NCBI GenBank assembly: GCA_028688225.1
Contig: JAQTYQ010000025.1
Coordinates: 1 to 46,168 of the forward strand
Direction of reading: 5' to 3'
DNA from: Opitutaceae bacterium
GTDB lineage: Bacteria > Verrucomicrobiota > Verrucomicrobiia > Opitutales > Opitutaceae
Length of the DNA stretch: 46,168 bases
Position 1 is the stretch's first letter. Each line of letters starts with the position of its first letter. Both the position numbers and the translations under genes were made by a program. The notes under the pieces were generated by a model, which saw only the letters and a program-made list of their open reading frames with translations, did no database searches and was not told the DNA's origin. Of this stretch, positions 25,087 to 35,798 are shown piece after piece.

Positions 25087-25661
25087 GGCATGGCATTGTG
25101 TGGCGGGCAGAGTTTGGTCACCAACCCGCGCTGCTGGAAAAACTTAGCACACCGGCGCATGCCCTTGGCGAGTTGCGCCTTGACGGTGTATTTGGAGATG
25201 CCGAGTTCGGCGGCGATTTCCTTGTGTGAGAGTCCATAAAGCAGGCGCAGGGTGAGGACCTGCCGGCAGCGGGCAGGCAGGGAGCGAACGGCCTCGGCGA
25301 GGAGTTCGAGTTCCTGCTGCCGGCTGACAGCTTCGCCCACATCGGGCCTATCCTCCAAGACGGATAACTCGGCCAGATCGGCTACGGCATTGATGGTGAC
25401 GACCTGCTTGCGCCGGAAGATGTCGAGGGCGGCGTTGCGGGCCGTGGTGAAGAGAAAGGCCTTCACATAACTGATCCGGCCGGCTTTTTTCGCCCGGATG
25501 AGCCGGGCGTAGGACTCCTGCACGAGATCGTCGATGTCCGGCAGCGTGGGGAACTGGCCGCGCAAATAGGAGCGGAGCGAGGCTTCATGAGGCTGGACTT
25601 CCTCACTGAACCAGCGGGCCTGGTCTGATTCCTGGGTGCTCACAGGGCGGGGTAGAGGCAT
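25083..25661 (-). CDS. ECF-type RNA polymerase sigma factor (192 aa)
   Basis: Region 2 is clear (PHEASLRSYLRGQFP, DIDDLVQESYARL, VKAFLFTTARNAALDIFRRK). Region 4 has the helix-turn-helix PARCRQVLTLRLLYGLSHKEIAAELGIS (shown in part), then YTVKAQLAKGMRRC. I chose the ATG at 25661 (MPLPRPVSTQESD); the frame continues to 25805 with unlikely composition. Together with the downstream FecR-like protein and the STN-bearing TonB receptor it makes a complete cell-surface signalling relay. It probably transcribes the receptor and enzyme genes when a glycan is sensed. The 162 bases to the metY-like stop should contain its promoter. Confidence 0.92.
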   Translation of the reverse strand: MPLPRPVSTQESDQARWFSEEVQPHEASLRSYLRGQFPTLPDIDDLVQESYARLIRAKKAGRISYVKAFLFTTARNAALDIFRRKQVVTINAVADLAELSVLEDRPDVGEAVSRQQELELLAEAVRSLPARCRQVLTLRLLYGLSHKEIAAELGISKYTVKAQLAKGMRRCAKFFQQRGLVTKLCPPHNAMP

Positions 25662-25823
25662 CGGATACGTTAGGCCTTTCCTGCAGGTTATCGAGGCCAG
25701 AAGCGCAGTAGATATATTTTTGCCGGAAACGATAGCCCATCGGGGGGCTTTATCCGTCTTAAGCCCAACCCCAAGAGCCCTCAGCAGGGCCGGCCGATGC
25801 CCCAAGCGCCGCGGTGCCGGTCT

Positions 25824-27173
<1,350 letters not shown>

Positions 27174-28430
27174 TCAGAATCGGTATTTGAAACCCAGCTC
27201 AAAGCTGTCCTCGCTGAGGCTGGAGGAGAGGGTGACGGGAGCGCCCAGCAGGTTGGTGCCCCGCTCGGTGATCGTGTTCCGGAAGGCGTGGGTGTAGCCG
27301 GCCTCGAGCGAAGCGCGGCCGTTGAACCGGTAGCTGAGGCCGAGGCCCACGTGGTGCTCGACGATCGCGGGGAAGCCGATGATGCGGAAGGTCTCGTAGT
27401 AGTAATTGTTGACGAGCTTCCCCTGCACATTGGTGACGTTGGCGGGTGCACCGGTGCCGTCCCAGCCGTTGTGCGCCTTCACCGGGTTGTTGCCGAAACT
27501 GTAGCCGGCGCGGAGCACGAGTTTTTCGGGGATGGCGTCGAACTGCACGCCCAACCCGAAAACCCAGGAGTCCCGCCAGTCGAAGTCCTGATAGCCCTGG
27601 GCGCCGCCCCAATTCACCCACTGTACATCCGTGGCGACGAGCAGGCGGCCGGGGATGAGGTGGTAGCCCACCCCGAACTTTACCTGCGGCGGCGACTCCA
27701 GCTTGAGGTTGTCCGCGGTTCCATTCCCGTCGAAATCGGTCACACCCTTGTAGGTGATGGCCTGCGGCGAAACATAAGTCAGGCCGAGGGTAAGCTGCGC
27801 GGATGCCTTGAAGCTGAGCCCGGGCTGCGCGCCGAGGCTGGCGCCGTGCTTGCCTCCGCTGCCCAGCTCCAGACGTCCAGAGTCCACATGCAGGGCGAGG
27901 CCGGCCGACCATTCCGGCGAAAACCGGTAGGCGACCGCGGGGGTGACTTCCAAGATCTGCAACTCCGTGCGCCCACCCGCGACGAGCGGGTAAGGCGTCG
28001 GAGCCAGCGTGGTATCGATGGCCGTGCCGCGATAGTCCACCCCGAGCCCGGAAACGCCGTAAACGGAGAATCCGTAGGTCCACGGACCATCTGTGCCGAG
28101 CGGACCCGCGACAGCCAGGGAGGGGATGACATAGGTCTTGCCGGCACTGTCGGCCGTGAGACTTCCGACTCTCGCCGACACGTGTGGGAGGAAGAACGTG
28201 AATGACAGATCGGTTTCGGACTTTTTCCCTTCCGGGAGGAAACTCAGCGCGGCCGGATTGGCGGAGAGAGCGCCGATGGCGTCGGGCGGCGATGCAACGC
28301 CAACCCCGCCCAGCGTGCGGGAAGCGGCGCCCACCCCGAGGAGATTGTCCCCGTTGGTGGAGGCCCGGACGTGGAAGATCGGAGTCAGAAACGACGACAG
28401 GAGCGCGAGACGAATGATGGTATGCTTCAT
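27174..28430 (-). CDS. FadL/OMPP1-type outer-membrane transport protein (418 aa)
   Basis: A signal peptide (MKHTIIRLALLSSFLTP) is followed by the FadL family N-terminus NLLGVGAASRTLGGVGVASPPDAIGALSANPAAL. A series of amphipathic strands comes next, ending in the outer-membrane terminal aromatic signal (LGFKYRF). FadL-type barrels carry hydrophobic compounds across the outer membrane. It sits between a DUF2892 membrane protein and metY within a sulfur-metabolism block, so the cargo could be a sulfur-containing hydrophobic compound, but that is inference. It starts 24 bases after the DUF2892 stop. Confidence 0.88.
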   Translation of the reverse strand: MKHTIIRLALLSSFLTPIFHVRASTNGDNLLGVGAASRTLGGVGVASPPDAIGALSANPAALSFLPEGKKSETDLSFTFFLPHVSARVGSLTADSAGKTYVIPSLAVAGPLGTDGPWTYGFSVYGVSGLGVDYRGTAIDTTLAPTPYPLVAGGRTELQILEVTPAVAYRFSPEWSAGLALHVDSGRLELGSGGKHGASLGAQPGLSFKASAQLTLGLTYVSPQAITYKGVTDFDGNGTADNLKLESPPQVKFGVGYHLIPGRLLVATDVQWVNWGGAQGYQDFDWRDSWVFGLGVQFDAIPEKLVLRAGYSFGNNPVKAHNGWDGTGAPANVTNVQGKLVNNYYYETFRIIGFPAIVEHHVGLGLSYRFNGRASLEAGYTHAFRNTITERGTNLLGAPVTLSSSLSEDSFELGFKYRF

Positions 28431-28454
28431 GAAGGTGAAAAAAGGAAGAGGCTC

Positions 28455-28751
28455 TCAAACCAGCCTGCGTTTGTTCCAGGGCAATTTGGCGAGCAGCACG
28501 CACAGGCCGCAGATGTCGGTGATGCCGGCAAAAACCAGACCGGCGCCGATAAAGGCGGAGAGCCCGTAGAAACCACGGTGCACAAACCAGCCGAGCAGGA
28601 CGCCAATCACCACCAGCGCGCCGGCGGTGATGCGGACCTGACGTTCGAGGCTGATGACAGGGCAGGAGCCGGGAGTGACCGGCAAGCCGGGGTTCTCGGC
28701 CGCGCGCGGGTGGAGTTCCGGCGAAGGAAGATCGTTGGGAATATGGCTCAT
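28455..28751 (-). CDS. DUF2892 (YgaP-type) inner-membrane protein (98 aa)
   Basis: The core begins SLERQVRITAGALVVIGVLLG and has a second hydrophobic helix (LSAFIGAGLVFAGITDIC), then GLCVLLAKLPWN. This two-helix pattern is the YgaP transmembrane domain family (DUF2892), often found near rhodaneses and sulfur genes. Here there is no rhodanese domain. About 30 N-terminal residues are hydrophilic. It heads a run with the FadL-like and metY genes. Function unknown. Confidence 0.8.
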   Translation of the reverse strand: MSHIPNDLPSPELHPRAAENPGLPVTPGSCPVISLERQVRITAGALVVIGVLLGWFVHRGFYGLSAFIGAGLVFAGITDICGLCVLLAKLPWNKRRLV

Positions 28752-29123
28752 GGATGAGGTGGGATTGGTGGTTGAGGGTTAAGGTGAAATCGTGACGAAA
28801 AAATGCGGCCACAACCGCGCCGGGCGGGCGGACCCGGATGGGAAAATTGCGCCCGCCCGCAGCTGGCATCCAACACGCGGAGCCCTCCGAAAAAACTGCG
28901 CGCGGCGGGCGGACCCAAAAAAGGAGTCGGCCTGCCCGGCGGCCCGACGGAGTGCCTCGCGTTCCCGGAGGAGCCAGGCAAAACGTCGGGCCGCCGGAGC
29001 GGCCAAAAGGGAAGAACGGTGGTGGGTCATGCTGGAATCGGGGTGGCGGACGATCGATTCCAGTGGCCTGGTCACCGTCGTGGAGGGCAAGGCGGGCCGG
29101 AGGGCTTCCGGCCCGCGCCGCGG
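28752..29123. other. Spacer between cysK and the DUF2892 gene
   Basis: This 372-base gap is very GC rich and codes for nothing convincing in either direction. It contains the post-cysK hairpin at 29092-29116 and must hold the promoter of the DUF2892-FadL-metY run. I looked for a SAM-type riboswitch and saw no convincing conserved core. Confidence 0.5.
29092..29116 (-). terminator. Hairpin directly after cysK
   Basis: GCGGGCCGGA and TCCGGCCCGC form a perfect 10-bp stem with a 5-base loop, starting 7 bases past the cysK stop. There is no T-run on the minus strand, so it is a likely but atypical transcription end. Confidence 0.55.
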
Positions 29124-30110
29124 TTAGGTGCGCGCCGGGGCGCCGATGAGTTCCTCCAACGAATCGCTTTCGACGTTGATATTGGCGAAAAGCCAGGTGG
29201 AAAGGTAGCGCTCGCTGCTTGACGGAATGATAGCGACGATGACCTTGCCCTTGTTTTCGGGGCGTTTGGCGAGCTGCAGCGCCGCCCAGGTGGCCGCGCC
29301 CGAGGAGATGCCGATCGGAATGCCGTCAAGCCGGTTGACCTGCTTCGAAACGGGGCCCGAGTCGGTTTCCTTCACGCGGATGATCTCGTCGTAGATCTTG
29401 GTGTTGAGGACGGCCGGCACAAAACCGGGGCCGATGCCCTGCAGTTTGTGGGGGCCGGGCTGGCCGCCGGAGAGGACTGGCGAGGCGTCGGGCTCCACGG
29501 CCACGATCTTCACCGACGGCTTGCGCGATTTGAGCACCTCGCCCACCCCGGTGATCGTGCCGCCCGTGCCAATGCCAGAAACGACGATGTCCACCTTGCC
29601 CTCGGTGTCGCGCCAGATTTCCTCGGCCGTGGTCTTGCGGTGGATCGCCGGGTTGGCCGGATTGACGAATTGCTGCAGGATGAAGCTGTTGGGAATCTGC
29701 CTGTTGAGCTCCTCCGCCTTGGCGATGGCGCCCTTCATGCCCTTGGAGCCCTCGGTGAGCACCAGCCGGGCGCCGAGAACCTTGAGCAGCTTGCGGCGCT
29801 CGAGGCTCATGGTCTCGGGCATGGTAAGGATGAGCTTCAGGCCCTTGGCGGCCGCGACGAACGCCAGCGCGATGCCGGTGTTGCCGCTGGTCGGCTCGAT
29901 CAGTACCGTGTCTTGCTTGATTTTGCCCGTCTTCTGCGCGTCGTCGATCATCGCGAAGCCGATGCGGTCCTTCACGCTCGAGAGCGGATTGAAGAACTCC
30001 AATTTCAGCAGGACGTCCGCGAGGGCGCCATGCGCGGCCGCGGTGCGATGCAGGCGCACGAGCGGCGTATTGCCGATAGTCTGGGTGATGTCGTCGTAGA
30101 TACGAGCCAT
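29124..30110 (-). CDS. cysK: Cysteine synthase A (O-acetylserine sulfhydrylase), 328 aa
   Basis: The family core is complete: [10 protein letters not shown] at the N-terminus, the PLP lysine K47 in [11 protein letters not shown], the substrate loop EPTSGNTG (72-79), and the phosphate-binding GTGGTITG. The C-terminal [12 protein letters not shown] completes it. It forms cysteine from O-acetylserine and sulfide. I used the ATG at 30110 ([10 protein letters not shown]); the frame runs upstream to 30194 but that part overlaps the spacer and cysA end. It follows cysA by 28 bases and ends the cys operon ahead of a strong hairpin. Confidence 0.95.
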   Translation of the reverse strand: MARIYDDITQTIGNTPLVRLHRTAAAHGALADVLLKLEFFNPLSSVKDRIGFAMIDDAQKTGKIKQDTVLIEPTSGNTGIALAFVAAAKGLKLILTMPETMSLERRKLLKVLGARLVLTEGSKGMKGAIAKAEELNRQIPNSFILQQFVNPANPAIHRKTTAEEIWRDTEGKVDIVVSGIGTGGTITGVGEVLKSRKPSVKIVAVEPDASPVLSGGQPGPHKLQGIGPGFVPAVLNTKIYDEIIRVKETDSGPVSKQVNRLDGIPIGISSGAATWAALQLAKRPENKGKVIVAIIPSSSERYLSTWLFANINVESDSLEELIGAPART

Positions 30111-30138
30111 GGTTTTGTTCTCCGGGTTGGGAATGAAA

Positions 30139-31188
30139 TCAAATGTGGTAGTCCTCCGCGAACGAGCGACTCTGGCGCACGCGCAGCAGCACAAGGTCGT
30201 TGGCTTGCAAATGCAGGTCCTCCGCCACGGCCCGGGAGGTTTCCACTTCGACGCCCTCCCGTGACTGAACCTGCTCCAGACCCAGCCGTACCAGCGGGCC
30301 GGCCGCGTGCAGATGCCGGATCACCGCCAGAATCCCCGGCGCGCCGGCCTCGTACCGCGCGACCTCGATGTCATGCGGACGCACATAAATGTGACCGTTC
30401 GCCGCCCGTGCGGCGGCGGCATGCTGCCCGGGCAGGTCGCCCAGCGCCGGTCCCGCCAGCACGTTCACGTTGCCGAGGAATTGATAGACGAAGGGCGAGG
30501 CCGGGCGGTCGTAGACCTCCTGCGGCGTGCCCACCTGCTCGACGCACGCCTGGTTCATGATCACAACCTCGTCGGCGATCTCCAGCGCCTCCTCCTGGTC
30601 GTGGGTGACAAAAACCGTGGTCAGGTGGATCTCGTCGTGGAACCGGCGCAGCCAGCGGCGCAGCTCCTTGCGCACCTTGGCGTCCAGCGCCCCGAACGGC
30701 TCGTCGAGCAACAATACCTTGGGGTCGACCGCGAGCGCCCGGGCGAGCGCGACCCGCTGCCGCTGGCCGCCGGAGAGCTGGTTCGGATAGCGGCGGTCGA
30801 GGCCTTCCAGCTGCACGAGCTCAAGCAGGCCGCGCACGCGCCCGGCGATCTCGCTTTCGCCCGGCCGCTCGCGCCGGCGTTTCACCCGCAGGCCAAAGGC
30901 GATGTTTTCAAACACCGTCAGGTGCCGGAACAGGGCGTAGTGCTGGAACACGAAGCCGACCCGGCGCCGGCCCGCGGGCATCTGCGTGACCTCCTCGCCG
31001 TGAAACAGGATCCGGCCGCCCGGATCGGCGCGCTCGAGGCCCGCAATGATGCGCAGGAGCGTGGTCTTGCCCGAGCCGGAGGGACCGAGCAGCGCCACGA
31101 GCTTGCCGCGCGGCACCTGCAGATCGACGCCGTCCAGCGCGGTGAACCGGCCGAAGGTCTTGCGGATGTGGTGGGCCTCGATGCTCAT
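30139..31188 (-). CDS. cysA: Sulfate/thiosulfate ABC importer ATP-binding protein (349 aa)
   Basis: All ABC ATPase motifs are present: Walker A GPSGSGKT (35-42), Q-loop Q82, signature LSGGQ (138-142), Walker B VLLLDE (158-163), and the switch histidine in [16 protein letters not shown]-terminal TOBE-like regulatory region follows (about 240-349), with [10 protein letters not shown]. Together with CysT and CysW it powers sulfate import. The ATG at 31188 is the start; a longer frame to 31653 is antisense-phase shadow of cysW. The start lies 8 bases past the cysW stop. Confidence 0.94.
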   Translation of the reverse strand: MSIEAHHIRKTFGRFTALDGVDLQVPRGKLVALLGPSGSGKTTLLRIIAGLERADPGGRILFHGEEVTQMPAGRRRVGFVFQHYALFRHLTVFENIAFGLRVKRRRERPGESEIAGRVRGLLELVQLEGLDRRYPNQLSGGQRQRVALARALAVDPKVLLLDEPFGALDAKVRKELRRWLRRFHDEIHLTTVFVTHDQEEALEIADEVVIMNQACVEQVGTPQEVYDRPASPFVYQFLGNVNVLAGPALGDLPGQHAAAARAANGHIYVRPHDIEVARYEAGAPGILAVIRHLHAAGPLVRLGLEQVQSREGVEVETSRAVAEDLHLQANDLVLLRVRQSRSFAEDYHI

Positions 31189-31196
31189 GGCAAGAG

Positions 31197-32081
31197 TCAG
31201 GACACGTCGCCCCGCGCCGCGGCGTGCTTCCATTCGATGAAGGTCTTCAGCACGAGCGTCACGATGGCGAGTAGTGCCAGCAGCGACGCCACGGCGAAGG
31301 CCGCGACAAAGTTGTACTCGTTGTAGAGGATCTCGATGTGCAGCGGCATGGTGTTGGTCTCGCCGCGAATGTGGCCCGAAACCACGGACACCGCGCCGAA
31401 TTCGCCCATGGCGCGGGCGTTGCAGAGGATCACCCCGTAGAAGAGACCCCACTTGATATTGGGCAGCGTGACATGCCAGAACGTCTGCCAGCCGCCGGCG
31501 CCGAGGGTGATGGCGGCATATTCCTCGTCGTTGCCCTGCGCCTGCATGAGCGGAATGAGTTCGCGGGCGACGAAGGGAAACGTGACGAAAATCGTCGCCA
31601 GGACGATGCCAGGCACGGCGAAGATGACCTTGAGGTCGTGATCCTGCAGCCACGGTCCGAGCCAGCCCTGCAGCCCGAAGATAAGGACGTAGACCAGTCC
31701 CGAGATCACCGGCGAGACGGCAAACGGCAGATCAATGAGCGTGGTCAGCACGCTCTTGCCGCGGAAGTTAAACTTGGCGATGGCCCACGCCGCGGCCACG
31801 CCGAAGACGAGGTTGCACGGCACGGCGAACGCGGCGGCCAGGAGGGTGAGCCGGATGGCCGCCAGCGCATCGGGATCCCGGAACGAGGCCAGATAGGCCC
31901 CCAGCCCGCGCCGCAGCGCCTCGGTGAACACGGCGGCCAGCGGCAGCGCGAGGAAGAAACCCACGAAAAGCAGCGCGATACCCGTCAGCAGCCATCGCAC
32001 CCACGCGGCATCGTGCGTCGCCCGCGGGAGGGCGGCGGCGCGGTGGGTGACGGCGAGAGGAGTGGTGATCGCGGCAGCCAT
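31197..32081 (-). CDS. cysW: Sulfate ABC importer permease CysW (294 aa)
   Basis: It has six predicted membrane helices and the ABC permease EAA-type loop near residue 190 ([23 protein letters not shown], shown in part as [15 protein letters not shown]). CysW-like ends follow: [20 protein letters not shown] and [15 protein letters not shown] chose the ATG at 32081, 8 bases past the cysT stop; a start at 32117 would overlap cysT by 28 bases. It pairs with CysT to form the membrane channel for sulfate or thiosulfate. Confidence 0.93.
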   Translation of the reverse strand: MAAAITTPLAVTHRAAALPRATHDAAWVRWLLTGIALLFVGFFLALPLAAVFTEALRRGLGAYLASFRDPDALAAIRLTLLAAAFAVPCNLVFGVAAAWAIAKFNFRGKSVLTTLIDLPFAVSPVISGLVYVLIFGLQGWLGPWLQDHDLKVIFAVPGIVLATIFVTFPFVARELIPLMQAQGNDEEYAAITLGAGGWQTFWHVTLPNIKWGLFYGVILCNARAMGEFGAVSVVSGHIRGETNTMPLHIEILYNEYNFVAAFAVASLLALLAIVTLVLKTFIEWKHAAARGDVS

Positions 32082-32089
32082 GGTCCGGG

Positions 32090-32923
32090 TCAGGCCTGTT
32101 GGAAACGGCGGCTCCATTTCTGGAGCAGGTTGATCAGGAGCAGGAGCAGGAAGGAAACGACCAGCATCACCACCGCGATGGCGGTGGCCCCGCGGTAGTC
32201 GTACTGCTCTAGCTTGGTGATGATGAGCAGCGGCGTGATCTCGGTGCGCATCGGCATGTTGCCGGAGATGAAGACCACCGAGCCGTATTCGCCGAGGGCG
32301 CGGGCAAAGGCCAGGGCGAAGCCCGTCAGCAGGGCCGGCAGAAGTTCGGGCAGGAGGACGCGCGCGAAGGTCTGTCCGCGGCCGGCGCCGAGGCTGGCGG
32401 ACGCCTCCTCGATCTCGGGTTCCAGTTCCTCCAGCACCGGCTGGAGCGTGCGCACCACAAAGGGCAGGCCGATGAAGGTGAGCGCGATGAAGATGCCCAG
32501 TTCGGTAAACGCGACCCGGATGCCGTGCGGCTCAAGGAACCGGCCGATCCAGCCGTTCTTTGCGTAGATGGCGGTGAGCGCGATGCCCGCCACCGCCGTC
32601 GGCAGCGCGAACGGCAGGTCCACCAGCGCATCCACCACGCGTCGGCCTGGAAACGGGTAACGCACCAACACCCAGGCGACAACCAGGCCGAAGAAGACGT
32701 TGACGAGGGCGGCGAGGAAGGAGGCGCCAAAGCTGACGCGGTAGGAGGCAAGCACCCGCGGGGACGCCACGGCCTCGACGAACGCCGGCCAGCTCATGCC
32801 GGCAGTCTTGAGAAACGCGGCGCTGAGCGGCACCAGCACGATGAGCCCCAGATAAAACAGCGTGAAGCCCAGCGAGAGCCCGAAACCGGGCAGGACGGAG
32901 CGTTGGGTGGAGGTGGCGGACAT
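32090..32923 (-). CDS. cysT: Sulfate ABC importer permease CysT/CysU (277 aa)
   Basis: The N-terminus [16 protein letters not shown] is typical of CysT. It has about six membrane helices, the permease loop [21 protein letters not shown], and the [19 protein letters not shown] segment characteristic of the sulfate branch. Its ATG shares one base with the stop of the upstream M14-like gene (TGATG), so translation is coupled to that peptidase-like gene rather than directly to the sulfate-binding protein. Confidence 0.93.
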   Translation of the reverse strand: MSATSTQRSVLPGFGLSLGFTLFYLGLIVLVPLSAAFLKTAGMSWPAFVEAVASPRVLASYRVSFGASFLAALVNVFFGLVVAWVLVRYPFPGRRVVDALVDLPFALPTAVAGIALTAIYAKNGWIGRFLEPHGIRVAFTELGIFIALTFIGLPFVVRTLQPVLEELEPEIEEASASLGAGRGQTFARVLLPELLPALLTGFALAFARALGEYGSVVFISGNMPMRTEITPLLIITKLEQYDYRGATAIAVVMLVVSFLLLLLINLLQKWSRRFQQA

Positions 32924-33729
32924 CAGAGGTTGGCCGCGTAGGCGATGAAGCCGCGATAGGCGGCGAGGATGGTTTCAAGCGCGGCGGCCGCGGCCTCGAT
33001 CTGCTGTTCCAGCAGGGCGCGCGCCGGTGTCTCAAAGATGATCTCGAACGGCCGCGGCTTCTGCGCGGGCGGCGGCGTCAGCACCCCGGTGAAACAGTCG
33101 CAGATGATGCCGTCACGCGCGGCAAATCCATCGATGACCGGCCCGCGGTTGCGGGGCAGCACTTTCTCCGAGGCCAGGAGCGCCGGCACGAGCAGGTTCT
33201 CATTGATGACCCAGCCATGGGCGTAGCCGTAAAGGCCGTCGCTGGTGTCATCGGCATGCAGCGCGATGATGCCGTCGAAGTTTTGCGCGGTGAGCTCCCC
33301 CTCCAGAATGTGCACCTCCGGCTGGGCGGAGCCGCGCCAGAACTCGCGGTTCAAGTCGAACCCGGCGCGATTATGCCGCGTGCCATCCTCGTAGCCGGTG
33401 GGATTGCAGACCGGATAGAGCACCAGATCGTAACCCCGGGCCAGGGCCGGCTGGTTGACGAGCGTCTGCAACAGCTGCAGCAATGCGTAGGCGCCCGCGG
33501 GCTCGTCGCCGTGGACCAGGGCAAACAGTCCGATTCTCCGCTGCGGCACATTGCCCGCGGGGCCAAGAAAGGAGAAACGCGGCACGGTATACCGCTGCTC
33601 CGCCACCTGGAACGAATCCACCACGGTGCCGATGACATCAGGGCAATGCTCCGCCAGCCCCAAAAACGGGGCGTACAGATGCCGGAGCTTGTGCGGATAG
33701 ACCTGGGTCATCGGGTTGAGCATGACCAT
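32923..33729 (-). CDS. M14-like zinc metallohydrolase (268 aa)
   Basis: M14/succinylglutamate-desuccinylase-like metal ligands and catalytic residues are visible: H73 and E76 in LVHGDEPAG, the R of DLNREF (R128), H158 in IALHADD and a likely catalytic E233 in FETPARA. It is single-domain with no signal peptide, hence probably cytoplasmic. Start options are the ATGs at 33729 and 33723 and a TTG at 33756; none has a good ribosome site. It sits between sulfate-import genes and one-base-overlaps cysT. It might release a sulfur amino acid or deacylate a small conjugate, but the substrate is unknown. A catalytically dead paralog lies just upstream (33892-34698). Confidence 0.8.
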   Translation of the reverse strand: MVMLNPMTQVYPHKLRHLYAPFLGLAEHCPDVIGTVVDSFQVAEQRYTVPRFSFLGPAGNVPQRRIGLFALVHGDEPAGAYALLQLLQTLVNQPALARGYDLVLYPVCNPTGYEDGTRHNRAGFDLNREFWRGSAQPEVHILEGELTAQNFDGIIALHADDTSDGLYGYAHGWVINENLLVPALLASEKVLPRNRGPVIDGFAARDGIICDCFTGVLTPPPAQKPRPFEIIFETPARALLEQQIEAAAAALETILAAYRGFIAYAANL

Positions 33730-33884
33730 GACCGTGGCTGCGGGTGTTGCTTCCAATCGGTTCCGAAGGAGACCCGGCCTTCATGGAGGCCCGCCGGCCG
33801 GAAACCGGCGCAAAGGCGGTCAAAGGTCGCGAGCCAGACCATCAGACCGCCGCGGATGAAAAGCCTGCGCGTGGAATAGCTCAT
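33708..33884 (-). pseudogene. Truncated Tat-exported solute-binding protein (5' remnant)
   Basis: The ATG at 33884 opens MSYSTRRLFIRGGLMVWLA, a twin-arginine signal. It continues to RVSFGTDWK, which matches the opening strand of NMT1/THI5-like periplasmic binding proteins used for nitrate, sulfonate or taurine uptake. The similarity ends there and the frame stops at 33708, overlapping the start of the M14-like gene. Most of the binding protein is therefore gone. Its place in a sulfate operon suggests a former sulfonate-type importer; that is inference. Confidence 0.55.
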
Positions 33885-33891
33885 CGGGCCC

Positions 33892-34698
33892 CTAGAGGTT
33901 GATGCCGTAGGCGGCCGCCCGGCGGTAGCGATCGAGGAATGCGCGCACGGTCTGCACCACCGCCTGGGTGTAGAGCCCGTCCGGCCAAACGTCCGGCACG
34001 TCGAGCCGCAACTGGAAGGAGCCGAAAGGAAGATCACCGTTGAGCGCGGCCGGCCCCTCGTTGGTGGTCGCGGCGTCCGCCTGCCAGTCGATGCGGAACC
34101 GGCCCCGCTCGATCGGGAAAAAGTCGGCACTCACCGGCAGACCGCGGATACGGGCCTGGATGCGATCGGGCGCCGAGGCGGCATGCAGGCTGATCCAGCC
34201 ATGAAATTGATGCAGCCGGAATTCTTTGGCCAGCACGCTGATCTCAGGAGCCTCCGATGTGGCCCTGTTTTCGTCTTCCAGCCGGACGCCGCCGCGAGTT
34301 GCCGCCGTCTGATCCTGCAAGCCGGTCGGATTGACGAGCGGATAGAAGACCAGCTGGTAGCCGGACGCCGCCGCGGGATGCAGAACCAGCCGCTCGATCA
34401 GACTGAAGAGGGCGAGCGGGCCCTGTGTGTCGGTGCCGCTCCAGCCGGCATACAAGGCCAGCCGGATCGGGCCGCTGCCCTGGTTGGGACCAAAAAGCAC
34501 GAAGCGCGGCAGATGATAGATCCGGTCGCCGACGGTGAACGCGTCGGTGGGCGATGCGAAAAGGTTGTCCGCATATTGCGCCAGTTCGTGAAACGCATGG
34601 AGGAGCCGCGTCAGCTCCTGTTCGGCGTCGCCGGACCGGAGAATCATCGGCGGCAGGAGGTCGCGGACGGCCGCCGCGCGAGTGGATAAGGCAGACAT
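33892..34698 (-). CDS. M14-like pseudoenzyme lacking metal ligands (268 aa)
   Basis: It is the same length and layout as the downstream M14-like protein, and the shared YPLVNPTG (119-126) and ISLHA (169-173) segments fix the alignment. The HGDE zinc motif is replaced by AGWSGTD (84-90), DLNREF by LEDENR, and the catalytic FET by LDV; only H172 of the ligand set remains. It is intact as a reading frame, so a regulatory or binding role next to its active sister is possible. No signal peptide. It follows the sulfate-binding protein by 75 bases. Confidence 0.75.
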   Translation of the reverse strand: MSALSTRAAAVRDLLPPMILRSGDAEQELTRLLHAFHELAQYADNLFASPTDAFTVGDRIYHLPRFVLFGPNQGSGPIRLALYAGWSGTDTQGPLALFSLIERLVLHPAAASGYQLVFYPLVNPTGLQDQTAATRGGVRLEDENRATSEAPEISVLAKEFRLHQFHGWISLHAASAPDRIQARIRGLPVSADFFPIERGRFRIDWQADAATTNEGPAALNGDLPFGSFQLRLDVPDVWPDGLYTQAVVQTVRAFLDRYRRAAAYGINL

Positions 34699-34773
34699 GG
34701 GATGGGAGATTGAAACCCGGCCGGCTGACGCAGGGAGGGAACGGCGCGCCGCCCGGCCGGTATTCGGGCTGGA

Positions 34774-35775
34774 TCAGTGCTTGAGATAGAGTTGGTCGAA
34801 GACGCCGCCATCGGCGAAATGGACCTTCTGCGCCTTGGCCCAGCCGCCAAAGACTTCGTCGATGGTGATGAGATTCACCGTGGAGAATTGCGCGGCGTAT
34901 TTGGCCGCCACCTGGGGCGAGCGCGGGCGGTAATAGTTTCTGCCCGCAATCTCCTGCCCCTCGTCGGAATAAAGATATTCCAGATAAGCCCGGGCCACGG
35001 TCTCGGTGCCTTTTTTCTTCACGACTTTGTCCACCCAGGCGACCGTCGGTTCGGCCAGGATGCTCAGGGAGGGCACGACGATCTCAAAACTGCCCTTGCC
35101 AAACTCCTTGAGGGCCAGGAACGCCTCGTTTTCCCACGAGATGAATACATCGCCGATGCCGCGCTGGACGAATGTGGTCGTGGAGCCCCGCGCGCCCGAG
35201 TCGAGCACGGGGACGTTTTGGTAGAGCGCGCCGATGAATTGCTTCACCTGCGCCTCGTCGCCGTTGAACTTCCTCAGGGCGTAACCCCACGCCGCGAGAT
35301 AATTCCAGCGGGCGCCGCCGGAGGTTTTCGGATTCGGCGTGATGACCGAGACGCCTGGTTTCACGAGGTCATCCCAGTCCTTGATGCCCTTGGGGTTGCC
35401 CTTGCGCACCAGGAATACGATCGTGCTGGTGTAGGGGGCGCTGTTGTTGGGCAGGCGTTTTTGCCAGTCGGCCGGAATCAATTTCGCGATCCCGGCCAGC
35501 GCATCGACGTCGCCGGCCAGCGCCAGCGTGACCACGTCGGCCTGCAGGCCGTCGATGACGGAACGGGCCTGCTTGCCCGAGCCGCCGTGCGACTGCTTGA
35601 TGAGGACATCGTCGCCGGTCTTGCCCTTCCAGTAGCGGGCGAAGGCAGCGTTGTAGTCCTGATAGAGCTCGCGCGTCGGATCGTAGGAGACGTTGAGCAA
35701 CTCGATGGATTTGGCGGAAGCCGCGCTGCCAGCGGCGAGCGCCAGTGCGGCGAGAAACAGTGTTTTGGTTTTCAT
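34774..35775 (-). CDS. sbp: Periplasmic sulfate-binding protein (333 aa)
   Basis: A clean signal peptide ([22 protein letters not shown]) is followed by family motifs [64 protein letters not shown] and the YYRPR near the end. This is the sulfate/thiosulfate binding subunit that feeds CysTWA. It lies 23 bases after the porin stop and before the M14-like pair. Confidence 0.94.
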   Translation of the reverse strand: MKTKTLFLAALALAAGSAASAKSIELLNVSYDPTRELYQDYNAAFARYWKGKTGDDVLIKQSHGGSGKQARSVIDGLQADVVTLALAGDVDALAGIAKLIPADWQKRLPNNSAPYTSTIVFLVRKGNPKGIKDWDDLVKPGVSVITPNPKTSGGARWNYLAAWGYALRKFNGDEAQVKQFIGALYQNVPVLDSGARGSTTTFVQRGIGDVFISWENEAFLALKEFGKGSFEIVVPSLSILAEPTVAWVDKVVKKKGTETVARAYLEYLYSDEGQEIAGRNYYRPRSPQVAAKYAAQFSTVNLITIDEVFGGWAKAQKVHFADGGVFDQLYLKH

Positions 35776-35798
35776 GATCTGAAGCGGTTGGAATGTTT

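Noticed and set aside
24055..25239. A 394-residue rightward frame antisense to the FecR and sigma genes
   Set aside because: It is histidine/arginine rich, has no recognisable motif, and the minus strand carries clear sigma and FecR genes.
27199..28869. A 556-residue leftward frame overlapping the FadL-like gene
   Set aside because: Wrong phase; composition is arginine/proline rich and no barrel signal is present, whereas the 418-residue frame has the FadL N-terminus and terminal aromatic residue.
28752..29123. Possible SAM-type riboswitch before the DUF2892-FadL-metY run
   Set aside because: Placement would make sense for a sulfur operon, but I could not find a convincing conserved core, only GC-rich sequence and the cysK hairpin.
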